From VXYL01 sp965243175 (GTDB lineage Bacteria > Pseudomonadota > Gammaproteobacteria > Pseudomonadales > Azotimanducaceae): a stretch of DNA of 64,000 bases. The translations under genes and the position numbers were made by a program. The stretch lies in NCBI GenBank assembly GCA_965243175.1, contig OZ251532.1:4464001-4528000 (forward strand), given 5' to 3'. Positions 16,234 through 25,040 of the stretch are shown piece by piece. Under the pieces are notes generated by a model, which did no database searches, was not told where the DNA came from, and saw only the letters and a program-made list of their open reading frames with translations. Position 1 is the stretch's first letter; each line of letters opens with the position of its first letter.

Positions 16234-19028
16234 TGGCACGAAAGCCCAAACAGCCCAAGCAGATCACCGCGCTGACGCACGACGAAGCGTCGCGGAAGAA
16301 CATCCCGACCGCGGAGCATCAGGCCGTGCTTGGCGACGGAGAGCGCAAGGCGGTGCCGGTGACCTACGAGCGGCGCGACCGCGATCTCGACCCGCAGCTG
16401 ATGTGGCAGGGCAAGGACGAGCAGGATTGGCAGGATCTGGTGGTGCCAGCGCCACCGCTCTTCATCCAGGAGAAGGTGAAGCCGAAGGCGCTCATAGACG
16501 ATCTCTTGCGGCGAAGCAAGGAGGATCAAGCGGCGGCGGAACCGCAGGTGGACCTGTTCGCGGACTTCAACGGCTTGCCGGACGACAACGCCCGCACGGA
16601 GTTCTACCAGCACGACGCCAACTGGACGAACCGCATGGTCCTCGGCGACAGCCTGCAAGTGATGGCGTCCTTGGCCGAGCGCGAGGGCCTGCGCGGCCAA
16701 GTGCAGTGCATCTACATCGATCCGCCCTACGGCATCAAGTTCAACTCCAACTTCCAGTGGTCCACCGGCAGTCGTGACGTGAAGGACGGCAAGGCCGAGC
16801 ACATGACCCGCGAGCCAGAACAGGTGAAGGCGTTTCGGGACACTTGGCAGCACGGCATCCACTCGTATCTGACGTACCTGCGCGACCGGCTGACGGTGGC
16901 GCGGGATCTGCTGACGGAGAGCGGCTCCGTGTTCGTGCAGATTGGCGACGAGAATGTGCATCGCGTACGGACGGTAATGGACGAGGTATTTGGGGACGAG
17001 AACTTCACTGCACAGATTACATTTCGAGTCAAGAGCCCCCTGGCCGTATCAGATTTAGCCCGTACTACAGATTTCATCATTTGGTACGCCAAGGACAAGA
17101 TGCAGATGAAGTTCCGTCAATTCAGGTTGGCTAAGGATCTTGACAACCACCCCGAGTTTTCCCTTGCTGTTGTTGCCGACCGATCCGTTGTCTCTCGGAA
17201 AGATATAGTCCAGTCAGATGCTCCTAGTGACATCCGTTTCTTTACGGCCCAAAACCTCGGTTCTTCTGGATATACGCCGTCATGTATGTATGAAGTAGAA
17301 GTCCAAGGAAAGGTTTTCAACCATCCCAGAGGCAAGAGCTGGAAGACAAACAGAGATGGTATGCGTCGGCTCTATCGATCTGATCGCCTGCAACCGCTCA
17401 AGACAAGCCTCCGTTGGAGGTATTTCTTTGACGACGCGCCAAGTGAGGTGATCAATGATGTCTGGTCCGACACCTTCGGCGAGTCCGAGAAGACCTATGT
17501 TGTCCAGACGTCGTGGTTGGCTGTACAGCGCTGCATCTTGATGGCCACTGACCCGGGCGATCTAGTCCTAGACCCAACCTGCGGTTCCGGCACCACAGCC
17601 TACGTCGCCGAGCAATGGGGCCGCCGCTGGATCACCATCGACACGTCCCGCGTCGCTCTCGCCTTGGCCCGTGCCCGCATCATGGGCGCTCGCTATCCAT
17701 ACTACCTGCTCTCCGACTCGCCCGAAGGCCAAGTCAAGGAAGCGGAACTCTCTGGTAAAGCGCCTTCCGAAGCCCCGACTCACGGTTCCGTCCGCCAAGG
17801 CTTCGTCTACGAGCGAGTGCCGCACATCACGCTCAAGGCCATCGCCAACAACGCCGAAATCGACGTCATCTACGACGAGTACGAGACCAAGCTGGACCCG
17901 TTGCGCGAGGCGCTCAACCAAGCGTTGGGCAAGCAGTATGAAGAGTGGCAGATTCCCCGCGAAGCGAACGAAGGGTGGCCGAGGGAAGTAAAGCAACTCC
18001 ACGCCGAGTGGTGGCGGCAGCGCATCGCCCGTCAGCAGGCCATCGACGCTTCCATCGCCGCCAAGGCCGACTACGAGACCCTCTACGACAAGCCCTTCGA
18101 GGACAGCAAGCGGGTGCGGGTGGCTGGGCCGTTCACCGTGGAAAGCCTGTCGCCGCATCGTGCGCTCACCGTCGACGAAGACGCGGACGCGCCAGCCGAG
18201 GAGATACGCGACGAACGCGCCCGATACCAAACGGGCGACGACAACCCCGACTTCGCCGGCATCATTCTGGAGAACCTGCAGACCGCCGGCGTGCAGCAAG
18301 TCCACAAAGACGATCGCATCACGTTCGCATCGCTGGAGCCGTGGCCCGGCACGATGGTCTGCGCCGAAGGACGCTATGCGGAGAGCGGCAACGGCAAGGA
18401 GACGCGGGCGGCCATCTTCGTCGGCCCGGAGTTCGGCACGGTCTCGCGTACCGATCTGGTCGAAGCGGCGCACGAGGCCGCCGAGGCCCGCTTCGACGTG
18501 CTGATCGCCTGCGCCTTCAACTACGACGCCGCGGCCTCCGAGTTCGCCAAGCTCGGCCGCGTACCGATCCTCAAGGCCCGCATGAACGCGGACTTGCACA
18601 TGGCCAAGGACTTCAAGAAGACGTCCAGCGCCAATCTTTTCGTCGTCTTCGGCGAGCCGGACATCGACATCCTGCCGACGAACGGCGGCGCGGACGACGA
18701 CCAGCTGCAAGTGAAGATCAACGGCGTGGACGTCTACCACCCGGCAAGCGGCGAAATCCGCAGCGACGAAACGAGCGGCATCGCCTGCTGGTTCGTGGAC
18801 ACGGACTACGACCACGAGAGCTTCTTCGTCCGCCAAGCGTACTTCCTCGGCGCCGGCGACCCCTACAGATCCTTGAGAACCACCCTGAAGGCCGAGATCA
18901 ACGCCGACGCTTGGGCGACCCTCAACAGCGACACTTCCCGGCCCTTCCCCAAGCCCACGTCCGGCCGCATCGCCGTGAAGGTGATCAACCACCTCGGCGA
19001 CGAAGTGATGAAGGTGTTTCAGGTCTAA
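16233..19028 (+). CDS. Type III-like DNA N6-adenine methyltransferase (Mod)
   Basis: This 931-residue protein begins at the ATG in TGATG, overlapping the preceding stop. It carries motif IV DPPYG at residues 163-167 and, much later, the AdoMet-binding motif LDPTCGSGT near 446. That order (IV before I) is the beta class of adenine methylases used by type III systems. It should protect host sites and guide the Res subunit. The stretch between the two motif groups, about residues 256-430, holds the likely target-recognition region and is strikingly A+T-rich compared with its flanks. The C-terminal 450 residues extend beyond the catalytic core and are not recognised. This is the last gene of the four-gene operon. 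Confidence 0.88.
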   Translation: MARKPKQPKQITALTHDEASRKNIPTAEHQAVLGDGERKAVPVTYERRDRDLDPQLMWQGKDEQDWQDLVVPAPPLFIQEKVKPKALIDDLLRRSKEDQAAAEPQVDLFADFNGLPDDNARTEFYQHDANWTNRMVLGDSLQVMASLAEREGLRGQVQCIYIDPPYGIKFNSNFQWSTGSRDVKDGKAEHMTREPEQVKAFRDTWQHGIHSYLTYLRDRLTVARDLLTESGSVFVQIGDENVHRVRTVMDEVFGDENFTAQITFRVKSPLAVSDLARTTDFIIWYAKDKMQMKFRQFRLAKDLDNHPEFSLAVVADRSVVSRKDIVQSDAPSDIRFFTAQNLGSSGYTPSCMYEVEVQGKVFNHPRGKSWKTNRDGMRRLYRSDRLQPLKTSLRWRYFFDDAPSEVINDVWSDTFGESEKTYVVQTSWLAVQRCILMATDPGDLVLDPTCGSGTTAYVAEQWGRRWITIDTSRVALALARARIMGARYPYYLLSDSPEGQVKEAELSGKAPSEAPTHGSVRQGFVYERVPHITLKAIANNAEIDVIYDEYETKLDPLREALNQALGKQYEEWQIPREANEGWPREVKQLHAEWWRQRIARQQAIDASIAAKADYETLYDKPFEDSKRVRVAGPFTVESLSPHRALTVDEDADAPAEEIRDERARYQTGDDNPDFAGIILENLQTAGVQQVHKDDRITFASLEPWPGTMVCAEGRYAESGNGKETRAAIFVGPEFGTVSRTDLVEAAHEAAEARFDVLIACAFNYDAAASEFAKLGRVPILKARMNADLHMAKDFKKTSSANLFVVFGEPDIDILPTNGGADDDQLQVKINGVDVYHPASGEIRSDETSGIACWFVDTDYDHESFFVRQAYFLGAGDPYRSLRTTLKAEINADAWATLNSDTSRPFPKPTSGRIAVKVINHLGDEVMKVFQV

Positions 19029-19070
19029 CTGGCGAAGCGAGCCAGTCCCTTCAGGCGCTACGACTGCGCC
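19028..19070 (+). terminator. Two small hairpins between convergent genes
   Basis: ACTGGC/GCCAGT (19028-19033, 19041-19046) and GGCGC/GCGCC (19054-19058, 19066-19070) form two adjacent stems with 7-base loops. They lie between the methylase stop and the convergent aminotransferase stop. There is no T run on either strand, so a terminator role is only suggested by position. Confidence 0.35.
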
Positions 19071-19081
19071 AAGCGGCTCCG

Positions 19082-20410
19082 TCAGTCGATCGTGCGCAGC
19101 ACCGCGCGCAGCGTGTCGGCGATGGCGCCGATCTCTTCTTCCGAGACGACCAGCGACGGGCCGATGGCGATGGTGTCCATGGTGGTGCGGATGAAGAGGC
19201 CCTGGTCGAAGGCGCGGGCGAAGGCTTCGCCGCCTCTTGCGCCGGGGGCGCCGGGACGCGGTTCGAGTTCCACCGCGCCGGCGAGCCCAATGTTGCGGAT
19301 GTCGCGGACGTTCGGTTCGTCCTCCAAGCCGTGCAGGGCGTCCTCCAGAACCGGCGCCAGAGCGGCTGCCCGCGCGAACAGGCCATCCTCTTCGTAGACG
19401 TCCAGGGTGGCCATCGCCGCGGCGGTCGCCAGGGGGTGGCCGGAGTAGGTGTAGCCGTGGAAGAACTCGATCTGGCCTTCGGGGGCGTTGTCCAGGATGG
19501 CGTCGCGGATGGCATCGCGGGCCAGTACCGCGCCGAGCGGGACGGTGCCGCTGGTGACGCCCTTGGCGCAGGTGATCAGGTCCGGCGTGACGCCGAAGCG
19601 TTCCGCCGCGAAGCCGGTGCCGACGCGCCCGAAGGCGGCGATCACTTCGTCGAAGATCAGCAGGATGCCGTGCTTGCGGGTGATCTCGCGCAGCCGTTCG
19701 AGATAGCCGACGGGAGGCGGCAGGACGCCGGCGGAACCCGCGAACGGTTCCACGATCACCGCGGCGATGGTGGACGCGTCGTTGACGGCGACGATGCGTT
19801 CGAGGTCGTCGGCGAGGTGGGCGCCCCAAGCCGGCTGGCCGCGGCTGTGGCGCTGCTGCTCGATGTCGTAGGTCTGCGGCAGGTGCAGCGTCCCGGGCAG
19901 CAACGGCCCGAAGCGCTTGCGGTTGTTGCCGATGCCGCCAACGCTGGTGCCGCCGAAACCCACGCCGTGGTAGCCCCGTTCGCGGCCGACGAAGCGCGTG
20001 CGCGCCGATTCGCCCCGCGCATCGTGGTACGCCAAGGCGATCTTCATCGCCGTGTCCACGGCTTCGGAGCCGGAGTTGACGAAGAAGACGGCGTTCAAGT
20101 CTTCCGGCGCCATGGCCGCGAGCCGCTCGGCGAGGCGGAACGCGGTCGGATGGCCGAGTTGGAAGGCCGTCGCGTAGTCGAGCGTGGCGGCCTGCTTGGC
20201 GATGGCCTCGGCGATCTTCGGGTGGCAGTGCCCGGCGTTGCAGCACCACAGGCCGGCGATGGAATCGAGCAGTTCGCGCCCGTCCACGGTTCGGTAGCGC
20301 GTGCCGCAGGCGGATTCGACGAGCCGCGCCTTGGCCTTGAACGCGCGGTTCGCCGTGAACGGCATCCAGTAGGCGTCGAGGTTCAGCTCGTTGTGCAGGC
20401 GCGTCGTCAT
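19082..20410 (-). CDS. Class III PLP-dependent omega-aminotransferase
   Basis: This 442-residue fold-type I aminotransferase has the size of the beta-alanine/omega-amino acid:pyruvate group. Visible motifs are FFVNSGSEAVDTAMK near residue 110 (phosphate-binding turn), LIFDEVIAAFGR with Asp254 holding the pyridine nitrogen, and CAKGVTSGTVPLGAV with the Schiff-base Lys283. The opening LDAYWMPFTANR is typical of omega-amino acid:pyruvate transaminases. It probably uses pyruvate as amino acceptor; the amine donor cannot be fixed. It follows the SDR gene by 55 bases on the same strand. Confidence 0.85.
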   Translation of the reverse strand: MTTRLHNELNLDAYWMPFTANRAFKAKARLVESACGTRYRTVDGRELLDSIAGLWCCNAGHCHPKIAEAIAKQAATLDYATAFQLGHPTAFRLAERLAAMAPEDLNAVFFVNSGSEAVDTAMKIALAYHDARGESARTRFVGRERGYHGVGFGGTSVGGIGNNRKRFGPLLPGTLHLPQTYDIEQQRHSRGQPAWGAHLADDLERIVAVNDASTIAAVIVEPFAGSAGVLPPPVGYLERLREITRKHGILLIFDEVIAAFGRVGTGFAAERFGVTPDLITCAKGVTSGTVPLGAVLARDAIRDAILDNAPEGQIEFFHGYTYSGHPLATAAAMATLDVYEEDGLFARAAALAPVLEDALHGLEDEPNVRDIRNIGLAGAVELEPRPGAPGARGGEAFARAFDQGLFIRTTMDTIAIGPSLVVSEEEIGAIADTLRAVLRTID

Positions 20411-20465
20411 CGGTCGGTCGAACCTCGATCCCTTCTCGCGTTCAGGTCAGGCGAACGCTTGGCGT

Positions 20466-21287
20466 TCAAATCAAGTCGGCGGGTTCGAGCTTGAACTCGT
20501 CGATCACCTGGTCCGCGTAGTCGATGCGCCCGGTGATCGCCGCGGCATCGCCGTGGCACAGCCGCAAGCACGCCTCGGCCATGTGCTCCACCGGGGTCAC
20601 GCGGTCCTTGTTGCTCTCGTTGATGAGCTTGTGATGCACCACGCCGGGGGTCGCCACCAAGCCCGGCGAAATCACGTTCACGCCCACGCCCTTGCCGTGG
20701 ACTTCCTGGGCGAGGCCGGTGGTGAAGCGCTCCAGCGCCGCCTTGCACATGCCGTAGACCGTGCCGCCGTGGCCGCCAGGCGCCTTGGCGTCGGGGTGGA
20801 TGGCGGCGTGCGAGGAGATGTTGAGAATCCAGCCGTGGCCACGGTCCAGCATGGAAGGCAGGCACAGCTGCGCCAGCTCGAACGGCGCCCAGACCTGCAC
20901 GTCCATCATGATGCGGAAGCGCTTCTCGCTGAACTCGCGCACCGGCATGAACCAGGTCACCGCGGCGTTGTTCACCAGGATGTCCACCGGGCCGTAGGCG
21001 GACTCGGTGGCGGTGACGAGGTCCTGGCGGTCCTGCTCCAGCGAGAGGTCCGCCTTGACGGCGAGGGCTTCGCCGCCAGCGTCGTTGATGGCCTGCACGG
21101 TCTCGTTGATGGAGCCGGGCAGAAAGTGGTCTTCGGCGGTGACGGAACGCGCCGACACCACGACCTTGGCGCCCTCCATCGCGTAGCGTTTCGCAATCGC
21201 TTCGCCGATGCCGCGGCTGGCCCCCGTGACCACTGCGACCTGCCCCGCTAGAACCCCGTTCGCGTTGACTGCTGGCATTGCCGACAT
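20466..21287 (-). CDS. Short-chain dehydrogenase/reductase (SDR)
   Basis: This 273-residue classical SDR has the cofactor loop TGASRGIG at residues 21-28, NNAAV near 106, Ser158/159 in ILNISS and the catalytic pair Tyr178/Lys182 in VYGMCKAALE. It should oxidise or reduce an alcohol/carbonyl with NAD(P). The start is set at 21287 because GGGAGGGAAGGAG lies just upstream. An in-frame ATG farther up would extend into the alr coding end. It is followed by the aminotransferase, so an amino-alcohol or amine substrate pathway is possible but unproven. Confidence 0.88.
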   Translation of the reverse strand: MSAMPAVNANGVLAGQVAVVTGASRGIGEAIAKRYAMEGAKVVVSARSVTAEDHFLPGSINETVQAINDAGGEALAVKADLSLEQDRQDLVTATESAYGPVDILVNNAAVTWFMPVREFSEKRFRIMMDVQVWAPFELAQLCLPSMLDRGHGWILNISSHAAIHPDAKAPGGHGGTVYGMCKAALERFTTGLAQEVHGKGVGVNVISPGLVATPGVVHHKLINESNKDRVTPVEHMAEACLRLCHGDAAAITGRIDYADQVIDEFKLEPADLI

Positions 21288-21345
21288 CTCCTTCCCTCCC
21301 GTTGTCCGCTGCGCGTCTTGTTCGATCAGCGGCCAATCATAGCGA

Positions 21346-22386
21346 TCAATCGCCGACGTAGCACCTGCGCACTCGCGCACCGACTCGCGTGAACAGTTCG
21401 TAGTCGATGGTGTCCGCCCATGCCGCCACTTCCTGAACGCGCACGCTGTCGCCGAACAGCTGCACCCAGTCGCCCAGCGCGATGCGCTCCGCGACCGCGC
21501 TCGCGTCCACGTGCATCATGTCCATCGACACGCGCCCGATCACCGGCAAGCGGGTTCCCTCGTAGGCCGCCTCGGCACCGTGCAGGCGGCGCGGAACGCC
21601 GTCGGCGTAGCCGATTCCCAGCACCGCGGCGCGGGTCTCGCCATCGGCCACGAAGACGCCGCCGTAGCCTACCGGCTCGCCATCCCCTACGGTGCGCAAG
21701 GCGACCACCCGCGCCTCCAAGGTGGCGACCGGACGCATCGGACTCCACGGCGCCGCGAGTGGATTGCCGCCGTACAAGGCGATGCCTGGGCGAGCCAGGT
21801 CCGAATGTGCGCCGAGCAGAACCCCGGCCGAGTTGCCGATGCTGGTCCTGGCGTTCGGGAACTTGGCCGCGACCTCCTTGAAACGCTCGATCTGGCGCGC
21901 GTTCATCGGGTCCGCGGGGTCGTCCGCGTTGGCCAGGTGCGTCATCAGCACCGCCACGTTCAACTCGGCGAACGACTCCGGGCGCGCGCTGCCGCAGGAG
22001 AAGCCGAGGCGGTTCATGCCGGTGTCCACATGGACGGCGGCTGGCAGACGCCGATGCGGTCGCCAGCGTTCCACTTGGGCGACATCGTTGAGCACCGGCG
22101 TCAGCCGCCGCTCCGCCATCGTTTGCGCGTCGCTGTCGTCTAAGGGGCCGGAAAAGACGTAGATGCGAGGTGCGTCGTCCGCAGCGCGCAGTTCGATGCC
22201 TTCCTCGAGCGTGGCGACGAAGAAGTCTGCACAGCCTTCCTTGCGCAGCGCCTGCAGCACGGGGACCGCGCCGAGGCCGTAGCCGTTCGCCTTCACCACC
22301 GCGCCCGCGTTCGGCGCCGCGTCCGCGATGCGGCGGTAATTGGCGCGCAGCGCGTCCAGATTCACGATCAAGCGGGCGAGTTCCAT
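21346..22386 (-). CDS. alr: Alanine racemase
   Basis: This 346-residue PLP enzyme interconverts L- and D-alanine for peptidoglycan. The Schiff-base lysine is Lys32 in AVVKANGYGLG, and the opposing catalytic tyrosine is Tyr260 in GIGYADGVPRR. HVDTGMNRLGF near 119-129 and the phosphate-binding GNSAG near 184 are also conserved. Its length is slightly below the usual 355-365 residues but no motif is missing. It lies 114 bases downstream of priA and 58 bases upstream of the SDR on the same strand. Confidence 0.92.
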   Translation of the reverse strand: MELARLIVNLDALRANYRRIADAAPNAGAVVKANGYGLGAVPVLQALRKEGCADFFVATLEEGIELRAADDAPRIYVFSGPLDDSDAQTMAERRLTPVLNDVAQVERWRPHRRLPAAVHVDTGMNRLGFSCGSARPESFAELNVAVLMTHLANADDPADPMNARQIERFKEVAAKFPNARTSIGNSAGVLLGAHSDLARPGIALYGGNPLAAPWSPMRPVATLEARVVALRTVGDGEPVGYGGVFVADGETRAAVLGIGYADGVPRRLHGAEAAYEGTRLPVIGRVSMDMMHVDASAVAERIALGDWVQLFGDSVRVQEVAAWADTIDYELFTRVGARVRRCYVGD

Positions 22387-22500
22387 GCCGATGTCCGTCC
22401 CTGCTACTGCTCGGCGCCACGACCAGCGCGAACGCCGACGCGATTCCTTCCTTGGACAACGCGGACTATACAGCGTTGCCGAGATCCTTCAGGAGAACCG

Positions 22501-24633
22501 TCACGACAAGTCCAACGGGTCCACGTCGATGGACCAGCGCACTCCGGCGGCCTTGACGTCGGCGTCTTCCAAGCGGCGCAGCGCGTCGTGCAGACGCCCA
22601 CGGCGCTCGGCGATCACGAGCAGCTGGCTGCGATGCAAGTCGGCGCGCCGCGCAATCGGCGCCGGCGCCGGGCCGAGCACGTCCACCTCCGGAGTCGCCA
22701 GCACCTCGGCGGCCTGCCCGAGCAGCGCTTGCGCGTTCGCCGCCTTCGCGCTCTGCGCGCGCACCAGCGCCAGAGCGGCGAACGGCGGAAGTTGCGCCGC
22801 GGCCCGCAGCGCGCGTTCGTTCTTCGCGAAGCCGCGATAGCCGGCGGCGATCAATGCGCGGAGATTCGGATTGTTCGGATCGAACGTCTGTATCCACACC
22901 TCGCCCGGCCGTTCGGCGCGCCCGGCGCGTCCCGCCACCTGCACGATCAGCTGCGCGGTGCGCTCCGGTGCGCGAAAGTCCGCAGACAGGAATCCGGCGT
23001 CCGCGCCGAGCACGGCGACCAAGGTGACGTTCGGGAAGTGATGGCCCTTGGCGAGCATCTGCGTACCCACCAGGATGGCCGGGCCGCCCTCGCGCATCGC
23101 CGCGAGACCGGCGTCCAGGCGGCTCGCGCTGCGCACCGTGTCGCGGTCGATGCGGTGCAGGGGCACATGCGGATGGTGTTCCGCCAGCGCTTCCTCCGTG
23201 CGCTGGGTGCCGGCGCCGAGGGGAATCAACGCCGTGTCGTGGCAATCCGGACACGCCTGCGGAACGTCGCGCCGGGCGCCGCAGTGGTGGCAGCGCAGCT
23301 GGCGCCCCGCAAGGTGGTAGACGAACTTCGCGTCGCAGTGCGGGCATTGCGCCCGCCAGCCGCACGTCGTACATAGCAGCACCGGCGCGTAGCCGCGGCG
23401 ATTGACGAACACCAGCACTTGCCCGCCGGCCGCGAGATGGCGGGCGATGGCGTCCCGCAACGGCGCGCTGAACCCCTGATCGAGTCGAACGCCGCGCACG
23501 TCTAGCACGCGGTAGGCGGGCATCGCCGCGCCGCCAGCCCGTTCCGGCAAGCGGGCGTACCGATAGCGGCGCCGACGCGCGTTCTCGAAGGTCTCCAAGG
23601 AGGGCGTGGCGCTGCCGAGCACGACCGGGATGGAGAGCAGCCCCGCGCGTTTCACCGCCACGTCCCGCGCCGAGTAGCGCAAACCCTCCTGCTGCTTGAA
23701 GGAGGCGTCGTGCTCTTCGTCGACGATGATCGCGCCGAGATCCGCGAACGGGGTGAACACCGCCGAACGGGTGCCGATCAGCACCCGGTGAACCCCTTGC
23801 GCGCACTTCGTCCAGATGTCGAAACGGCGCACGTCCGAAACCGCCGAGTGCAAGGTCGCCGCAGCGCCGAAGCGTTCTCTGAACCGAGCGGTGGTCTGCG
23901 GCGTCAGGGCGATTTCCGGCACCAGCACCAGCGCCTGCTGGCCGCGTTCGAGGACTTCGGCGATGACGCGCAGATACACCTCGGTCTTGCCGCTGCCGGT
24001 CACGCCGTCGAGCAGGTGCGTGGTTGCGGTGCCGAGCGACGCGACGATGGCTTCGGTGGCCGCGGTCTGCGCGGCGGTCGGCGCGATCCGGTGATCTTCG
24101 CGGACGCTGTAGCGAGGCATGGTCGCTTCGCGCCGCACCAGTCCTTTCTCTAGCAATGCACGGAGATAGCTGCGGTCGATGTCGGCGCCAGCGAGGTCGG
24201 CATCCAACACCTCGCCGAGACTCTGCAAGCGCAGAAACGTCTCGCGTTGTTTCGGCGCGCGACGAAGCACGTCCCCCTCGTCGTCCAAGGTGCGCCAGAC
24301 GGTCTCGCCGAAGTCCGGCGGCTGCCGGCCGCGTTTCGCGGCGACTGGAAGCATCGCCGCGAAGACCTCGCCGATCGGGTGGTGGTAGTAGCCGGCGATC
24401 CACTCCGCAAGCGCGACCAGATCGGGCGGCAACAGCGGCGCTTCGTCCAGCACCTCTTCAACGGCTTTGAGCGAATGCATGGCGGATTCGCCCTTGCCGA
24501 CCACGACGCCGACCACGGATGCGTTGCCGAAAGGGACGCGCACTCGCGTGCCGCGCTCGGGAAAGCCCGCTTCCGACGGCGCGTAGTCGAACACCTGGCG
24601 CAACGGCCTCGGCACCGCGACCTGCACCGTCAT
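22501..24633 (-). CDS. priA: Primosomal replication restart helicase PriA
   Basis: This 710-residue protein reloads the replicative helicase at stalled forks. The N-terminus VQVAVPRPLRQVFDY matches the start of the PriA 3'-DNA-binding domain, which is why ATG 24633 is chosen over an in-frame ATG 48 bases upstream. Walker A is GVTGSGKTEVYL near residue 207, and the DEEHDASFKQQEGLRYS box is near 305. The cysteine zinc-binding region (CTTCGWRAQCPHC, then CHHCGARR and CPDC) spans about 420-467. The family's C-terminal helicase motif VQVAGRAGRAERPG is present. All hallmarks are intact and the length is normal. Confidence 0.94.
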   Translation of the reverse strand: MTVQVAVPRPLRQVFDYAPSEAGFPERGTRVRVPFGNASVVGVVVGKGESAMHSLKAVEEVLDEAPLLPPDLVALAEWIAGYYHHPIGEVFAAMLPVAAKRGRQPPDFGETVWRTLDDEGDVLRRAPKQRETFLRLQSLGEVLDADLAGADIDRSYLRALLEKGLVRREATMPRYSVREDHRIAPTAAQTAATEAIVASLGTATTHLLDGVTGSGKTEVYLRVIAEVLERGQQALVLVPEIALTPQTTARFRERFGAAATLHSAVSDVRRFDIWTKCAQGVHRVLIGTRSAVFTPFADLGAIIVDEEHDASFKQQEGLRYSARDVAVKRAGLLSIPVVLGSATPSLETFENARRRRYRYARLPERAGGAAMPAYRVLDVRGVRLDQGFSAPLRDAIARHLAAGGQVLVFVNRRGYAPVLLCTTCGWRAQCPHCDAKFVYHLAGRQLRCHHCGARRDVPQACPDCHDTALIPLGAGTQRTEEALAEHHPHVPLHRIDRDTVRSASRLDAGLAAMREGGPAILVGTQMLAKGHHFPNVTLVAVLGADAGFLSADFRAPERTAQLIVQVAGRAGRAERPGEVWIQTFDPNNPNLRALIAAGYRGFAKNERALRAAAQLPPFAALALVRAQSAKAANAQALLGQAAEVLATPEVDVLGPAPAPIARRADLHRSQLLVIAERRGRLHDALRRLEDADVKAAGVRWSIDVDPLDLS

Positions 24634-24756
24634 GCACGGCACGGCATCGCTCGCAGACGAACGCAAGCTGTGATCTTCCATCGGGCCGAAGTGCGCCGAG
24701 CTTCGAGGCGGTCAGTCTGTAGCGTTCACCGCGACGACGCAAAGGCTGTGCATCGG

Positions 24757-24947
24757 GGGTGTGCGACATTGGTGGCATCTGCTCCCGCATCCTGGGAGCG
24801 CGGGCGTCCTCGCCCGCATTCTGGTTCACGGCGTTCGCCTGTGCGGGCGAGACGCCCGTGCTCCCAGGGCCGCCGCGGCTGGACGCGGTAGCGTTTGGCG
24901 GCGAAGTCGCGGCTCCCAGCACTGGTGCCACCGAATGTCGCACACCC
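24757..24947. mobile_element. 191-bp MITE-like palindromic element
   Basis: The ends are inverted copies of GGGTGTGCGACATT (24757-24770 and 24934-24947), with similarity continuing into GGTGGCA. Inside, a second inverted repeat (24792-24818 against 24842-24867; arms begin CTGGGAGCGCGGGC) could fold into a long hairpin. It encodes no credible protein. The terminal GGGTGTGCGACA is the same 12 bases that end the ISKra4-type element at 37521-39228, so it may be mobilised in trans by that family. I do not see a target-site duplication. It lies in the gap between priA and the amino-acid dehydrogenase (24634-25040), which otherwise contains nothing recognisable. Confidence 0.6.
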
Positions 24948-25040
24948 GCGGCACCGCGTCTCGGCTCTTCATGCAGGCAGCCCCCAGCGCTCCCAGCCGA
25001 GGACCCGCTTGGCGTTGACTCTCTCGGCTAACCGCGACCT

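Noticed and set aside
17568..20249. An 893-codon minus-strand frame over the methylase end and the aminotransferase
   Set aside because: It overlaps two well supported genes in other frames, and its product is Arg-rich with no domain.
22466..24403. Alternative minus-strand frame overlapping priA
   Set aside because: Arg/Ala-rich shadow. The overlapping frame has all PriA motifs.
24757..24947. Structured RNA gene or attenuator upstream of priA
   Set aside because: The outer ends match transposon termini, which explains the symmetry better. It lies outside the priA coding direction leader in a way that gives no clear regulatory reading.
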